In this document: piece by piece, positions 5,370 through 13,992 of the stretch | Position numbering within the stretch: the stretch's first letter is position 1 | How the letters are laid out: every line of letters begins with the position of its first letter | Position numbers and translations under genes: made by a program | The notes under the pieces: model-generated | The model's database searches: none | Seen by the model: only the letters and a program-made list of their open reading frames with translations | Told to the model about the DNA's origin: nothing | Assembly (NCBI GenBank): GCA_019114585.1 | Contig: DXFE01000134.1 | Coordinates: 1 to 14,170, forward strand | DNA length: 14,170 nt | Source of the DNA: Gemmiger_A avium | GTDB lineage: Bacteria > Bacillota > Clostridia > Oscillospirales > Ruminococcaceae | Direction of reading: 5' to 3'

Positions 5370-6242
5370 TTGAAAACGCGAATCATCACATCCGCTGTGG
5401 CGCTGGTTGTTCTGGCGCTGGTGCTGGTGTTGTTTGACAGCGTCCTGTTCAATCTGATCGTGGCCGCCGTGTGTCTGCTGGCCGAGTGGGAGGTCTATCA
5501 CGCCTTTGGCTTTGGCCGCCGTGAATGGATCGTGTTCGCACCGTTGGTGCCCTATACCGTGCTGGTGATGGTGTCCACGATGCCGGCCGCCTGGGCCGTG
5601 CTGCTGCCCTGCTCGCTGCTGGTGGCATTGTATCTGTGCGTCTGCCTGCTCTGGCGGCATGCGGAACTGGATTTTGCCCGGATGAGCGGCGTGGTCTGCT
5701 TTTCCGGCCTGGTGATCCTGTGCTTCTATTCGCTGGTCTACCTCAAGCATCTCCTTCCCATGGAACAGTACGGCAGCGACGCCATCTATTTTATCCTGCT
5801 GATCCTGGGTATGGCCTGGGGCGGCGATTCGGCGGCTTACTTTACCGGCCGTTTCCTGGGCAAGCATAAGCTGGCCCCGGTGGTCAGCCCCCACAAAACG
5901 GTGGAGGGCGCCATCGGCGAGGTGTTCGGCTCCATGCTGCTGGCGGTGGTGATCACCGCCATCTATGAGCAGATCGGCGGGCTGTACAGCCTGATGTTCA
6001 GTGGCGTGGGGATTACCTGGCGCACCTATCTGTTCATCGCGGTGATGGGCGCTATCGGTTCCGGCCTGGGCATCCTGGGCGATCTGTTCGCCTCGGTGGT
6101 CAAGCGCCAGCAGGGCATCAAGGACTACGGAAAAATTTTCCCCGGCCACGGCGGCATTTTGGACCGGTTCGACAGCGTAATGTTTATTGCTCCCTTTGTA
6201 ACGCTGGCGGTCACGCTGCTGTTCTACCGGGTGGCACAGTGA
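5370..6242 (+). CDS. cdsA: Phosphatidate cytidylyltransferase (TTG start)
   Basis: This integral membrane enzyme makes CDP-diacylglycerol from phosphatidate and CTP, the branch point for bacterial phospholipids. With the TTG start at 5370 it has 290 residues. Several hydrophobic segments are evident (about 8-36, 54-95, 106-128, 138-150, 186-200, 221-240 and 268-286). The C-terminal signature is complete: GGDSAAYFTGRFLGKHK (151-167), SPHKTVEG (173-180), GDLFASVVKR (237-246), KDYGKIFPGHGGILDR (251-266) and D268, which carry the metal- and CTP-binding residues. The frame upstream of 5370 overlaps uppS and has no family similarity, so the longer frame is rejected. The gap after uppS is 40 nt and dxr follows 10 nt after the stop, so translation is probably coupled. 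Confidence 0.93.
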   Translation: MKTRIITSAVALVVLALVLVLFDSVLFNLIVAAVCLLAEWEVYHAFGFGRREWIVFAPLVPYTVLVMVSTMPAAWAVLLPCSLLVALYLCVCLLWRHAELDFARMSGVVCFSGLVILCFYSLVYLKHLLPMEQYGSDAIYFILLILGMAWGGDSAAYFTGRFLGKHKLAPVVSPHKTVEGAIGEVFGSMLLAVVITAIYEQIGGLYSLMFSGVGITWRTYLFIAVMGAIGSGLGILGDLFASVVKRQQGIKDYGKIFPGHGGILDRFDSVMFIAPFVTLAVTLLFYRVAQ

Positions 6243-6246
6243 GGTG
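6241..6246 (+). promoter_or_regulatory. Ribosome binding site choosing ATG 6253 for dxr
   Basis: GAGGTG overlaps the cdsA stop codon and lies 6 nt before ATG 6253. The alternative GTG at 6244 is itself part of this site, so ATG 6253 is the better start and gives the standard MSKTITLLGSTGSIG N-terminus. Confidence 0.7.
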
Positions 6247-6252
6247 CAGACA

Positions 6253-7401
6253 ATGAGCAAGACAATCACATTGCTGGGCTCCACCGGCTCTATCGGCACC
6301 CAGAGCCTGGACGTGATCCGGGCGCAGGGATACCGGGTACATGGCCTGGCCGCCAATTCCCGGGTGGAGATGCTGGCGCAGCAGGTGCAGGAATTCCAGC
6401 CCGACTGGGTAGCGGTGGTGGACGAAGCTGCCGCCGATAAAATGGAAAGCCTGCTGGCGGGGATGCCTTCGCCGCCCCGGTTGCTTCGCGGGCCGGAGGG
6501 CCTGATCGAACTGGCCCGCCATCCGGTGGACGCGGTGCTCAACGCGGTGGTGGGCATTGCCGGCCTGGGCGCTACCCTGGCCGCCATCGAGAGCCACAAC
6601 GACGTGGCCCTGGCCAATAAGGAAAGCCTGGTAACCGGCGGGCACCTGGTCACCGAGGCGGTGCGCCGGAACGGCGTGCACCTGCTGCCGGTGGACAGCG
6701 AGCACTCCGCCATCTTCCAGTGCCTGCAGGACGCCCACTCGGCCAAAACCCTAACCAAGATCCTGCTTACCGCCTCCGGCGGGCCGTTCTTCGGTATGAA
6801 GCGGGAGCAACTGGCGGGCAAGACCCGGGCGGATGCCCTCAAGCACCCCAACTGGAACATGGGCGCCAAGATCACCATCGATTCGGCCAGCCTGATGAAC
6901 AAGGGCCTGGAGCTGATCGAGGCGGTGTGGCTGTTCGGCCTGCCGCCGGAAAAAATCCAGATCGTGGTGCAGCGCCAGAGCATCATCCATTCCATGGTGC
7001 AGTTCAGCGACAATTCGGTGCTGGCCCAGCTGGGGGTACCGGATATGCGCATCCCCATCCAGTATGCCCTCACCTGGCCGGAGCGTGTGCCCGGCCCGGC
7101 CCCGGAACTGGACTTCACCACCCTCAAACAGCTCACCTTTGACGTGGCGGATGAGGAAACCTTCCGCTGCCTGGCCGCCTGCAAAAAGGCCATCGCCAAG
7201 GGCGGTCTGGCCCCCTGCGCGGCCAACGGCGCCAACGAGGAGGCAGTGCGGCTGTTCCTGGAGGACAAGATCGGCTTTTTGGATATCGGCCGCCTGGTGG
7301 AAGCCGTGGTGGACAGCGAATCCTTTGGAGGAACCTATACCCTGCCGGACGTATATGAGTGCGACCGGATGGCCCGCAGCTTTGTGCTGGCCCATATTTG
7401 A
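6253..7401 (+). CDS. dxr: 1-deoxy-D-xylulose 5-phosphate reductoisomerase
   Basis: Dxr converts 1-deoxy-D-xylulose 5-phosphate to 2-C-methyl-D-erythritol 4-phosphate with NADPH and a divalent metal, the first committed MEP step. The 382 residues are a normal length. Motifs are the NADPH loop GSTGSIG (9-15), ANKESLV (121-127), metal ligands in DSEHSA (D148, E150) and E220, TASGGPF (173-179), HPNWNMG (198-204), IDSASLMNKGLE (209-220) and IIHSMV (244-249). The segment usually written HPQSIIH reads QRQSIIH here, so Gln240 replaces the first His; the second His (H246, E. coli H257) is kept. GAGGTG 6 nt upstream supports ATG 6253. It is 10 nt from cdsA and 49 nt from rseP, the usual gene order. Confidence 0.96.
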   Translation: MSKTITLLGSTGSIGTQSLDVIRAQGYRVHGLAANSRVEMLAQQVQEFQPDWVAVVDEAAADKMESLLAGMPSPPRLLRGPEGLIELARHPVDAVLNAVVGIAGLGATLAAIESHNDVALANKESLVTGGHLVTEAVRRNGVHLLPVDSEHSAIFQCLQDAHSAKTLTKILLTASGGPFFGMKREQLAGKTRADALKHPNWNMGAKITIDSASLMNKGLELIEAVWLFGLPPEKIQIVVQRQSIIHSMVQFSDNSVLAQLGVPDMRIPIQYALTWPERVPGPAPELDFTTLKQLTFDVADEETFRCLAACKKAIAKGGLAPCAANGANEEAVRLFLEDKIGFLDIGRLVEAVVDSESFGGTYTLPDVYECDRMARSFVLAHI

Positions 7402-7450
7402 CAGAACACCCGGCATTGCGGCTCCGGGGCTGGGAAAGTGAGAGTATGCC

Positions 7451-8524
7451 ATGTCCGCATTGATAACCCTGATCGCCGCCGTGGTGGTATTCGGTTTGGT
7501 GATCGCTTTTCATGAATTCGGCCATTTCATTACCGCCAAATGGTGCGGGATCCAGGTCAACGAGTTCTCCATCGGGATGGGCCCGGCGATCTTCTCCCGT
7601 ATCCGGGGCGGTACCCGGTACAGCATCCGGGCGCTGCCCATCGGCGGCTACGTGAGCATGGAGGGGGAATTCAGCGATGAGGAAGACCCCCTTGCCGACG
7701 ATGTGCCCGCCGAGCTGAAAACCGGCAAACCCTTTGACCGGGTCAGCATTCCCCGCCGGGCGCTGGTGATGGCCGCCGGCGCTATCATGAACTTTATCCT
7801 GGGCTTCCTGGTGCTGGTGGTGCTGCTGAGCGGCCAGGACTATCTGGTCACCCGGCAGGTAGCCCAGATCACCGAGAACTCCGGCGCCCAGATCGCCGGG
7901 CTGCAGCTGGGGGATGAGATCTATTCCATCAACGGCCGCCGCTGCTTTGTGGCCTCGGATATTGTCTATGAACTGGAGCGCGCCAGCGGCGGCTCCGCTG
8001 ATTTCGTCGTCATCCGGGACGGCAAAAAGGTCAGCCTGCCCGGCGTGACCCTGACCACCGTCACCGCTGAGGACGGCAGCACCTACCTGGATATGGGCTT
8101 CAAGGTGCTGGCCACCGAAAAAACGGTGGGCGGGGTGCTGTACCAGTCGGTGCAGTATACCGCCTATTACGGACGGCTGGTGTTCCGCAGCCTGGTAGAC
8201 CTGTTCACCGGCAATGCCAGCGTCAACGACCTGTCCGGCCCGGTTGGCATCGTCAGTGCCATCGGCCAGGCAGCCGCCATGGGCCTGACCGAACTGCTCA
8301 GCCTGCTGGCCCTCATCACCATCAACCTGGGCATCATGAACCTGCTGCCCATCCCGGCGCTGGACGGCGGCCGGCTGCTGTTTCTGCTGGTGGAAGCGGT
8401 TATCCGCCGGCCCATTCCGGCCAGGTTCCAGATGTGGGTCAACCTGGCGGGGATGGCCTGCCTGCTTCTGCTGATCGCCTTTGCAACCTATAACGATATT
8501 GGCCGCCTGCTGTTTTCAGCCTGA
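7451..8524 (+). CDS. rseP: RseP-type site-2 intramembrane zinc metalloprotease
   Basis: This is an M50 family membrane protease that cuts transmembrane segments of regulatory proteins such as anti-sigma factors and cleaved signal peptides; its substrate here is unknown. The 357 residues contain the zinc motif HEFGH (21-25) inside the first membrane helix. Next come a helix at 103-127, a PDZ domain at about 135-200, GPVGI (263-267), and the NLLPIPALDGG motif with the third zinc ligand D305. A last helix lies at about 328-346. The single PDZ domain is typical of Gram-positive RasP-like proteins, whereas E. coli RseP has two. The ribosome binding site is weak (GTGAGAG at 7438-7444). It sits between dxr and ispG, 49 and 22 nt away, the standard position. 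Confidence 0.95.
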   Translation: MSALITLIAAVVVFGLVIAFHEFGHFITAKWCGIQVNEFSIGMGPAIFSRIRGGTRYSIRALPIGGYVSMEGEFSDEEDPLADDVPAELKTGKPFDRVSIPRRALVMAAGAIMNFILGFLVLVVLLSGQDYLVTRQVAQITENSGAQIAGLQLGDEIYSINGRRCFVASDIVYELERASGGSADFVVIRDGKKVSLPGVTLTTVTAEDGSTYLDMGFKVLATEKTVGGVLYQSVQYTAYYGRLVFRSLVDLFTGNASVNDLSGPVGIVSAIGQAAAMGLTELLSLLALITINLGIMNLLPIPALDGGRLLFLLVEAVIRRPIPARFQMWVNLAGMACLLLLIAFATYNDIGRLLFSA

Positions 8525-8546
8525 CCGGCCGGGGAGGTAAAACACT

Positions 8547-9593
8547 ATGGAGCGCGTTCGTAAACGGGAAGTACAGATCGGCAAGGTGCGCATCGGCGGG
8601 GATAACCCCATCGCCGTGCAGACCATGCTCAACGTGCCGGTGGCCGACATCGCGGGCAACGTGGCCCAGGCCAGGCGGGTAGCCGAAGCGGGCTGCCAGA
8701 TCCTGCGGGCCAGCGTGCCCACCCTGGAGGATGTGCGGATCGTGGACGCGGTCAAGAACGCCGTGGACATCCCCTTTGTGGCCGATATTCATTTTGACTA
8801 CCGCATCGCCCTGGCATGCGTGGATGCGGGCGCGGATAAGATCCGCATCAATCCGGGCAACATCGGCGCGGACGACCGGGTCAAGGCGGTGGCAAACGCC
8901 TGCAACGCCAAGAACATTCCCATCCGCATCGGTGTGAACGCCGGCAGTCTGGAGAAGGAGATCCTGGCCAGGTACGGCGCGCCCACTCCCCAGGCGCTGG
9001 TGGAAAGTGCCCTGTACCACGTGCGGCTGCTGGAAAAGCATGATTTCAGCAATATTGTCATCTCCATAAAATCCAGCAATGTGCCCACCATGATGGAGGC
9101 CTACCGTCTGCTCAGCGAAGCCTGTGACTACCCGCTGCACGTGGGGGTTACCGAGGCGGGTACCTACCGGATGGGCCTGATCAAATCCGGCATGGGCATT
9201 GGCGGGCTGCTGCTGCAGGGCATCGGCGATACCCTGCGCGTCTCCTTGACCGACGAGCCGGAAAAGGAGGTCCAGGCAGGCTACGACATCCTGCGGGCCG
9301 CGGGCTATCCCGTGGCCGGGCCGGAGATCATCAGCTGCCCCACCTGCGGGCGCACCAACATCCCGGTGGCCAAGATCGCCCAGGAAGTGGAAGAACGCCT
9401 GCGCGGCTATCACAAGCCGGTCAAGGTAGCCGTAATGGGCTGCGTGGTCAACGGCCCGGGCGAGGCCCGGGAGGCGGACATCGGCATTGCCGGCGGCAAG
9501 GACGAGGCGCTGCTCTTTATCCGGGGCGAAAAGATCCGGATGCTGCGGGGCGACATCGTGGGCCAGCTGGTGGACGAGGTCTATAAACTGTAA
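8547..9593 (+). CDS. ispG: 4-hydroxy-3-methylbut-2-en-1-yl diphosphate synthase
   Basis: IspG is an iron-sulphur enzyme that converts methylerythritol cyclodiphosphate to HMBPP, the penultimate MEP step, using electrons from flavodoxin or ferredoxin. The 348 residues correspond to the short bacterial form with a TIM barrel and a C-terminal cluster domain. The 4Fe-4S ligands are present: C264 and C267 (SCPTCGRT), C299 (MGCVVNGPGE) and E306, equivalent to E. coli C270, C273, C305 and E312. DKIRINPGNIG (97-107) and GVTEAGT (200-206) are family landmarks. The N-terminal QTMLN (25-29) differs from the usual QSMTN. GGGGAGG (8531-8537) lies 9 nt before the start. It follows rseP by 22 nt. Confidence 0.96.
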   Translation: MERVRKREVQIGKVRIGGDNPIAVQTMLNVPVADIAGNVAQARRVAEAGCQILRASVPTLEDVRIVDAVKNAVDIPFVADIHFDYRIALACVDAGADKIRINPGNIGADDRVKAVANACNAKNIPIRIGVNAGSLEKEILARYGAPTPQALVESALYHVRLLEKHDFSNIVISIKSSNVPTMMEAYRLLSEACDYPLHVGVTEAGTYRMGLIKSGMGIGGLLLQGIGDTLRVSLTDEPEKEVQAGYDILRAAGYPVAGPEIISCPTCGRTNIPVAKIAQEVEERLRGYHKPVKVAVMGCVVNGPGEAREADIGIAGGKDEALLFIRGEKIRMLRGDIVGQLVDEVYKL

Positions 9594-9600
9594 GCAAGCG

Positions 9601-9644
9601 GTGCGCCGGGCATTGCCTTTCGCGGGCAGGCCGGGCGCACTTTT
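9601..9644 (+). terminator. Candidate weak terminator or attenuator between ispG and polC
   Basis: GTGCGCC (9601-9607) can pair with GGCGCAC (9634-9640), with a smaller inner stem TGCC/GGCA, and TTTT follows at 9641-9644. The T-run is short and the loop long, so partial read-through into polC is likely. This is the only terminator-like fold inside the operon. Confidence 0.35.
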
Positions 9645-9668
9645 GACCAAACGAAAGGGGAGGGAAGA

Positions 9669-12600
9669 ATGGAACGTCTGGTGTCGGAGCTCTGGCCCCA
9701 GTTTACCTCCGACGAGGAGTTCTCCCGCAGTTTTGCGGGGGTGGCGGTGCAGTCGGTGGAGCTGTTCCGCCCGCTGAACCGGGCGGTGGTGGGGCTGCAC
9801 AGCGCGGCCCCGGTGGACCGGTCGCTCTGTGCCCGCCTGGGCGCGTCGCTGCAGCCGCTGTTTGCCGGGATGGAGGTGGAATGCTGCTGCCATTTTCCCT
9901 TTGAGGCCATCACCCCGGCTGAGATCTGGGGCATGGTGGAGGACCTGAAACGCCAGGATCTGCCCCTCAACGGCTTTCTGGACAAGGCCCATATCTCCTG
10001 GGAAAACGGGGCGATCCTGTTCAAGATTCCCACCGGTACCCTGTTTCTGGAATCCATTCAGTTCCCGAAACGCCTGGCCGAGCTGATCGAAAAGCGCACC
10101 GGCTACCTGCCGGAGGTGCGTCTCGAGGGCGGGGCCGCCGTGTCGGAAAAACAGTGGGAGGAGCATATCCGCCAGAAGATGCCCGAGCCCACCTTCAAAG
10201 AGGACAAGAAGAAGCCGCCCCGTATCCCCGGCCTGGATCTTACCGACAAGCCGGTGCGCATCTTCCATGGCAAGGAGTTCAAGCCTGCCCAGCTTACCCC
10301 GCTGATCCAGCTGGGCGGCGAGGGCGGCAAGACCATGGTCTGGGGCGATGTGTTTGCCACCGAGGTCAAGGGCAACTTCCGCAAAATTTATATCGTATCC
10401 ATCACCGACTATACCGGCTCCATCAATCTGAAGATCCGCGCCCAGGAAGGGGAGGACTGCAGCAAGTGGGAGGAGCTGAAAAAGGGCACCACCCTGGTCA
10501 TCAAGGGCGACTGCAGCTACGACAAGTATGAGCGCGACTATGTGCTGATTCCCTACGATGTGATGGTGGTGGAGCGCCGCAAACGGGAGGATCATGCCCC
10601 CCAGAAACGGGTGGAGCTGCATCTGCATACCAAGCTCAGCAGCATGGACGGCTTCTGCGACCCGGGCGAGATCGTGCGCACCGCCCACCGGATGGGCCAC
10701 AAGGCCATCGCCATCACCGACCACGGCGTGGTGCAGGGCTACCCGGAGGCCATGCTGGCCGCCGATGCCATTCGGAAAAACGACCCGGACTTCAAGCTGA
10801 TCTACGGCCTGGAGGCCTACTACGTCAACGACATGGTGCCGGTGGTCTACGGCGCCCAGGCGGCGGGCAGCCTGGACGGCAGCTTTGTGGTGTTCGACGT
10901 GGAGACCACCGGTCTGAACCCGGCGCAGGAACAGCTTACCGAGATCGGCGCGGTGCTGGTGGAAAACGGCCAGGTCACCGGCCAGTTCGGCACCTTTGTC
11001 AACCCGGGCAAGCCCATCCCGCCCCGGGTGGTGGAGCTCACCGGCATCACCGACTCCATGGTAGCCGACGCCCCTACCCCGGTGGAGGCCATCAAGCAGT
11101 TTGCCGAGTTTGCCGGCGACCGGCTTCTGGTGGCCCACAACGGCCACCGGTTCGATATGCTGTACATGCGCAAAACCGCCCAGGAGGCGGGCTTTGAACT
11201 GGAAAACGCCTACATCGACACCCTGCCCATGGCCCAGGCGCTGTATCCCGGCCTGCACAACTACAAGCTGGACACGGTGAACAAGTACCTGGAGATCGAG
11301 CCCTTCAACCACCACCGGGCGGTGGACGACGCGGCCGCGCTGGCCCGCATCTTCTGCCGTATGCTGGCGGACATGAAGGAAAAGGGCATCTCCGACGTGC
11401 GCCAGATCAACACCGAACTGGGCGGAAACGGGGACGTGCTCAAGAAGAAATACAACCACCTGATCCTGCTGGTGCAGACCTCCCAGGGCCTGCGCAACCT
11501 GTACAAGATTATCAGCGAAGCCCATGTAAAATACTTCTTCAAACGGCCCCGGGTGCCCCGCAGCCTGATCAACCGCTACCGGGAGGGCCTGCTGGTGGGT
11601 TCCGCCTGTGAAGCGGGCGAACTCTACCGCGCCGTGGTGGAGGGCCAGAGCTTTGAAGAACTGTGCAACATCGCGGAGTTCTACGATTTTCTGGAAATCC
11701 AGCCTCTGGGCAACAATGAGTATATGCTGCGGGAGCATATGGTGGACTCCATCGAAAAAATCCAGGAGTTCAACAAAACCATCATCCGGGTGGGCGAAGC
11801 GCTGCACAAACCGGTGATCGCCACCGGCGACGTACATTTCCAGGACCCGGAGGACGCCACCTACCGGGCCATCCTGCAGGCGGGCAACGGTTTTAAGGAC
11901 GCGGACAATCAGGCGCCCTTGTTCTACCGTACCACCGGGGATATGCTGGACCAGTTCTCCTATCTGCCCCGGAAAAAGGCGTTTGAGATCGTGGTCACCA
12001 ACCCGAACAAGATCGCCGACAGCATCGACGGCAGCATCCGGGCCATCCCCAAGGGCACCTATCCGCCCTCCATCGAGGGCGCGGAGGAGCAGTTGCGCAG
12101 CGCCACCTGGACCCACGCCAAGGAAAAATATGGCGACCCGCTGCCCGAACTGGTGGAAAAGCGGCTGCAGAAAGAGCTGGACTCCATCTGCGGCCACGGC
12201 TACGCGGTGCTGTATGTGATCGCAGTCAAACTGGTGGCCTATTCCAACGAGCACGGCTACCAGGTGGGCAGCCGTGGTTCGGTGGGCTCCTCCGCCGTGG
12301 CCCACTTCTCCGGCATTTCGGAGGTCAACAGCCTGCCGCCCCATTACCTGTGCCCCAAGTGCAAGCACAGCGAGTTCGTCACCGACGGCAGCGTGGCCGA
12401 CGGCTTTGACCTGCCGGACAAAAATTGCCCCGTCTGCGGCGCCCCCATGGAGGTGGACGGCCACGACATCCCGTTTGAAACCTTCCTGGGTTTCTACGGC
12501 GACAAGGAACCGGATATCGACCTGAACTTCTCCGGCGAATACCAGAGCCATGTGCACCGGTATACCGAGGAACTGTTCGGCAAGGAGTTCGTGTTCAAGG

Positions 12601-13949
12601 CGGGCACCGTGTCCGGCCTGCAGGATAAAACCGCCTACGGCTATGTGCGCAAATACCTGGAAGAACGGGGCCGCATCGTGAACCACGCGGAGGAAAACCG
12701 CCTGACCCAGGGCTGCACCGGGGTCAAGCGCACCACCGGCCAGCACCCCGGCGGTATGGTGGTCGTGCCCTCCAACTATGAAATCTACGATTTCTGCCCC
12801 ATCCAGCACCCGGCGGACGACAAGGAAAAGGGCGTTCTTACCACCCACTTCGAATTCAAATACCTGCACGACACCCTGCTCAAGCTGGACGAGCTGGGCC
12901 ATGATGTGCCCACCATGTACAAGTATTTCGAGGACATGACCGGCATCACCATGGACAAGGTGCCCATGAACGATCCCCGGGTTATCAGCCTGCTTACCTC
13001 CACCGAGGCGCTGGGTGTCACCCCGGAGCAGATCGACAGCCAGACCGGCACCTTCGGCATCCCGGAACTGGGCACGCCTTTTGTGCGCCAGATGCTGCTG
13101 GAGGCCCAGCCCAAGAACTTCAGCGACCTGATCCAGATCTCTGGCCTGTCCCACGGTACCGACGTGTGGAACGGCAACGCCCAGGACCTGATCAAAAACG
13201 GCGTGTGCACCATTTCCGACGTTATCGGCTGCCGTGACAGCATCATGACCTACCTGCTCCATAAAGGCCTGGAACCCAAACTGGCCTTCAATATCATGGA
13301 GCTTACCCGTAAGGGCAAGGTGGCCAAGAACGGCTTCCCGGAGGGCGCGGAGGAAAAGATGAAGGAGTGCGGCGTGCCGGACTGGTACATGGACTCCTGC
13401 CGCAAGATCCAGTATATGTTCCCCAAGGCCCACGCGGTGGCCTACCTGATCGCGGCCATCCGGCTGATGTGGTTCAAGGTGTACCACCCGGCGGCGTTCT
13501 ACGCGGTGTACTTCACCGTCCGGGGTGACGACATCGACTATGAGGCGGCCATCGGCGGCCAGAAGGTGGCCTGGCAGCACCTGCAGCAGGTCAATGCCCG
13601 CCTTAAAGAAGAAAAGAAAGCCAAGGACGAAGACATCCAGGTTTCTCTGCAGCTGGTCAATGAGATGCTGGCCCGGGGCTGCGAATTCCTGCCCATCCAG
13701 CTGGGAAAGAGCCGTGCCAAGCTGTATACCCTGGAAGACGGCAAGGTCCGCCTGCCCTTCATGGCCCTGAAAGGCGTGGGCGAGTCGGCGGCCATGGCGC
13801 TGGAGAATGCCACCATCCACGGGGAGGAGTACGTCTCCGCCCAGGAGCTGCAGCAGGCCTGCGGCGTATCCACCGCGGTGATGGAATCCCTGAAATCGGT
13901 GGGCGCCTTGGGCGATCTGCCGGATACCAACCAGCTCAGCTTTTTGTAA
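9669..13949 (+). CDS. polC: DNA polymerase III alpha subunit, PolC type, with built-in 3'-5' exonuclease
   Basis: PolC is the main replicative polymerase of low-GC Gram-positives, with proofreading in the same chain. The 1426 residues are close to B. subtilis PolC (1437). Domains in order: N-terminal region (1-200), OB fold (about 205-305), PHP domain starting at VELHLHTK (315-322), DEDDh exonuclease (about 405-570) with D410, E412, H549 and D553, the PHP remainder, then the polymerase. The polymerase has SRGSVGSS (868-875), a zinc site C895, C898, C920, C923, catalytic D949 and D951 in DIDLNFSG, and the third Asp D1074 in LKLDELGHD. The exonuclease is inserted within the PHP domain, as expected. 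A GGGGAGGG site just upstream fixes the start. It closes the operon; all catalytic residues I can place are present. Confidence 0.98.
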   Translation: MERLVSELWPQFTSDEEFSRSFAGVAVQSVELFRPLNRAVVGLHSAAPVDRSLCARLGASLQPLFAGMEVECCCHFPFEAITPAEIWGMVEDLKRQDLPLNGFLDKAHISWENGAILFKIPTGTLFLESIQFPKRLAELIEKRTGYLPEVRLEGGAAVSEKQWEEHIRQKMPEPTFKEDKKKPPRIPGLDLTDKPVRIFHGKEFKPAQLTPLIQLGGEGGKTMVWGDVFATEVKGNFRKIYIVSITDYTGSINLKIRAQEGEDCSKWEELKKGTTLVIKGDCSYDKYERDYVLIPYDVMVVERRKREDHAPQKRVELHLHTKLSSMDGFCDPGEIVRTAHRMGHKAIAITDHGVVQGYPEAMLAADAIRKNDPDFKLIYGLEAYYVNDMVPVVYGAQAAGSLDGSFVVFDVETTGLNPAQEQLTEIGAVLVENGQVTGQFGTFVNPGKPIPPRVVELTGITDSMVADAPTPVEAIKQFAEFAGDRLLVAHNGHRFDMLYMRKTAQEAGFELENAYIDTLPMAQALYPGLHNYKLDTVNKYLEIEPFNHHRAVDDAAALARIFCRMLADMKEKGISDVRQINTELGGNGDVLKKKYNHLILLVQTSQGLRNLYKIISEAHVKYFFKRPRVPRSLINRYREGLLVGSACEAGELYRAVVEGQSFEELCNIAEFYDFLEIQPLGNNEYMLREHMVDSIEKIQEFNKTIIRVGEALHKPVIATGDVHFQDPEDATYRAILQAGNGFKDADNQAPLFYRTTGDMLDQFSYLPRKKAFEIVVTNPNKIADSIDGSIRAIPKGTYPPSIEGAEEQLRSATWTHAKEKYGDPLPELVEKRLQKELDSICGHGYAVLYVIAVKLVAYSNEHGYQVGSRGSVGSSAVAHFSGISEVNSLPPHYLCPKCKHSEFVTDGSVADGFDLPDKNCPVCGAPMEVDGHDIPFETFLGFYGDKEPDIDLNFSGEYQSHVHRYTEELFGKEFVFKAGTVSGLQDKTAYGYVRKYLEERGRIVNHAEENRLTQGCTGVKRTTGQHPGGMVVVPSNYEIYDFCPIQHPADDKEKGVLTTHFEFKYLHDTLLKLDELGHDVPTMYKYFEDMTGITMDKVPMNDPRVISLLTSTEALGVTPEQIDSQTGTFGIPELGTPFVRQMLLEAQPKNFSDLIQISGLSHGTDVWNGNAQDLIKNGVCTISDVIGCRDSIMTYLLHKGLEPKLAFNIMELTRKGKVAKNGFPEGAEEKMKECGVPDWYMDSCRKIQYMFPKAHAVAYLIAAIRLMWFKVYHPAAFYAVYFTVRGDDIDYEAAIGGQKVAWQHLQQVNARLKEEKKAKDEDIQVSLQLVNEMLARGCEFLPIQLGKSRAKLYTLEDGKVRLPFMALKGVGESAAMALENATIHGEEYVSAQELQQACGVSTAVMESLKSVGALGDLPDTNQLSFL

Positions 13950-13959
13950 GACAAAGAAT

Positions 13960-13988
13960 AAGGCCCGGACGGAAACCGTCCGGGCCTT
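13960..13988. terminator. Bidirectional terminator between polC and the MscS-like gene
   Basis: A perfect 13-bp stem, AAGGCCCGGACGG with CCGTCCGGGCCTT, closes around AAA. The stem starts 11 nt after the polC stop, and the - strand gene ends 5 nt beyond it. The + strand tail is short (CTT-GCC-TTT) and the - strand tail is TTATTC, so both arms work with weak T-runs but a very stable stem. Confidence 0.85.
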
Positions 13989-13992
13989 GCCT

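Noticed and set aside
5295..7268. A 657-codon open frame on the - strand opposite cdsA and dxr
   Set aside because: It is a shadow of GC-rich coding sequence in the opposite direction, with no motifs and no ribosome binding site.
8439..13820. A 1793-codon open frame on the - strand opposite ispG and polC
   Set aside because: It lies opposite genes with clear catalytic motifs. Its product is rich in His, Gln and Val, as expected from the complement of GC-biased codons, and it resembles no protein family.
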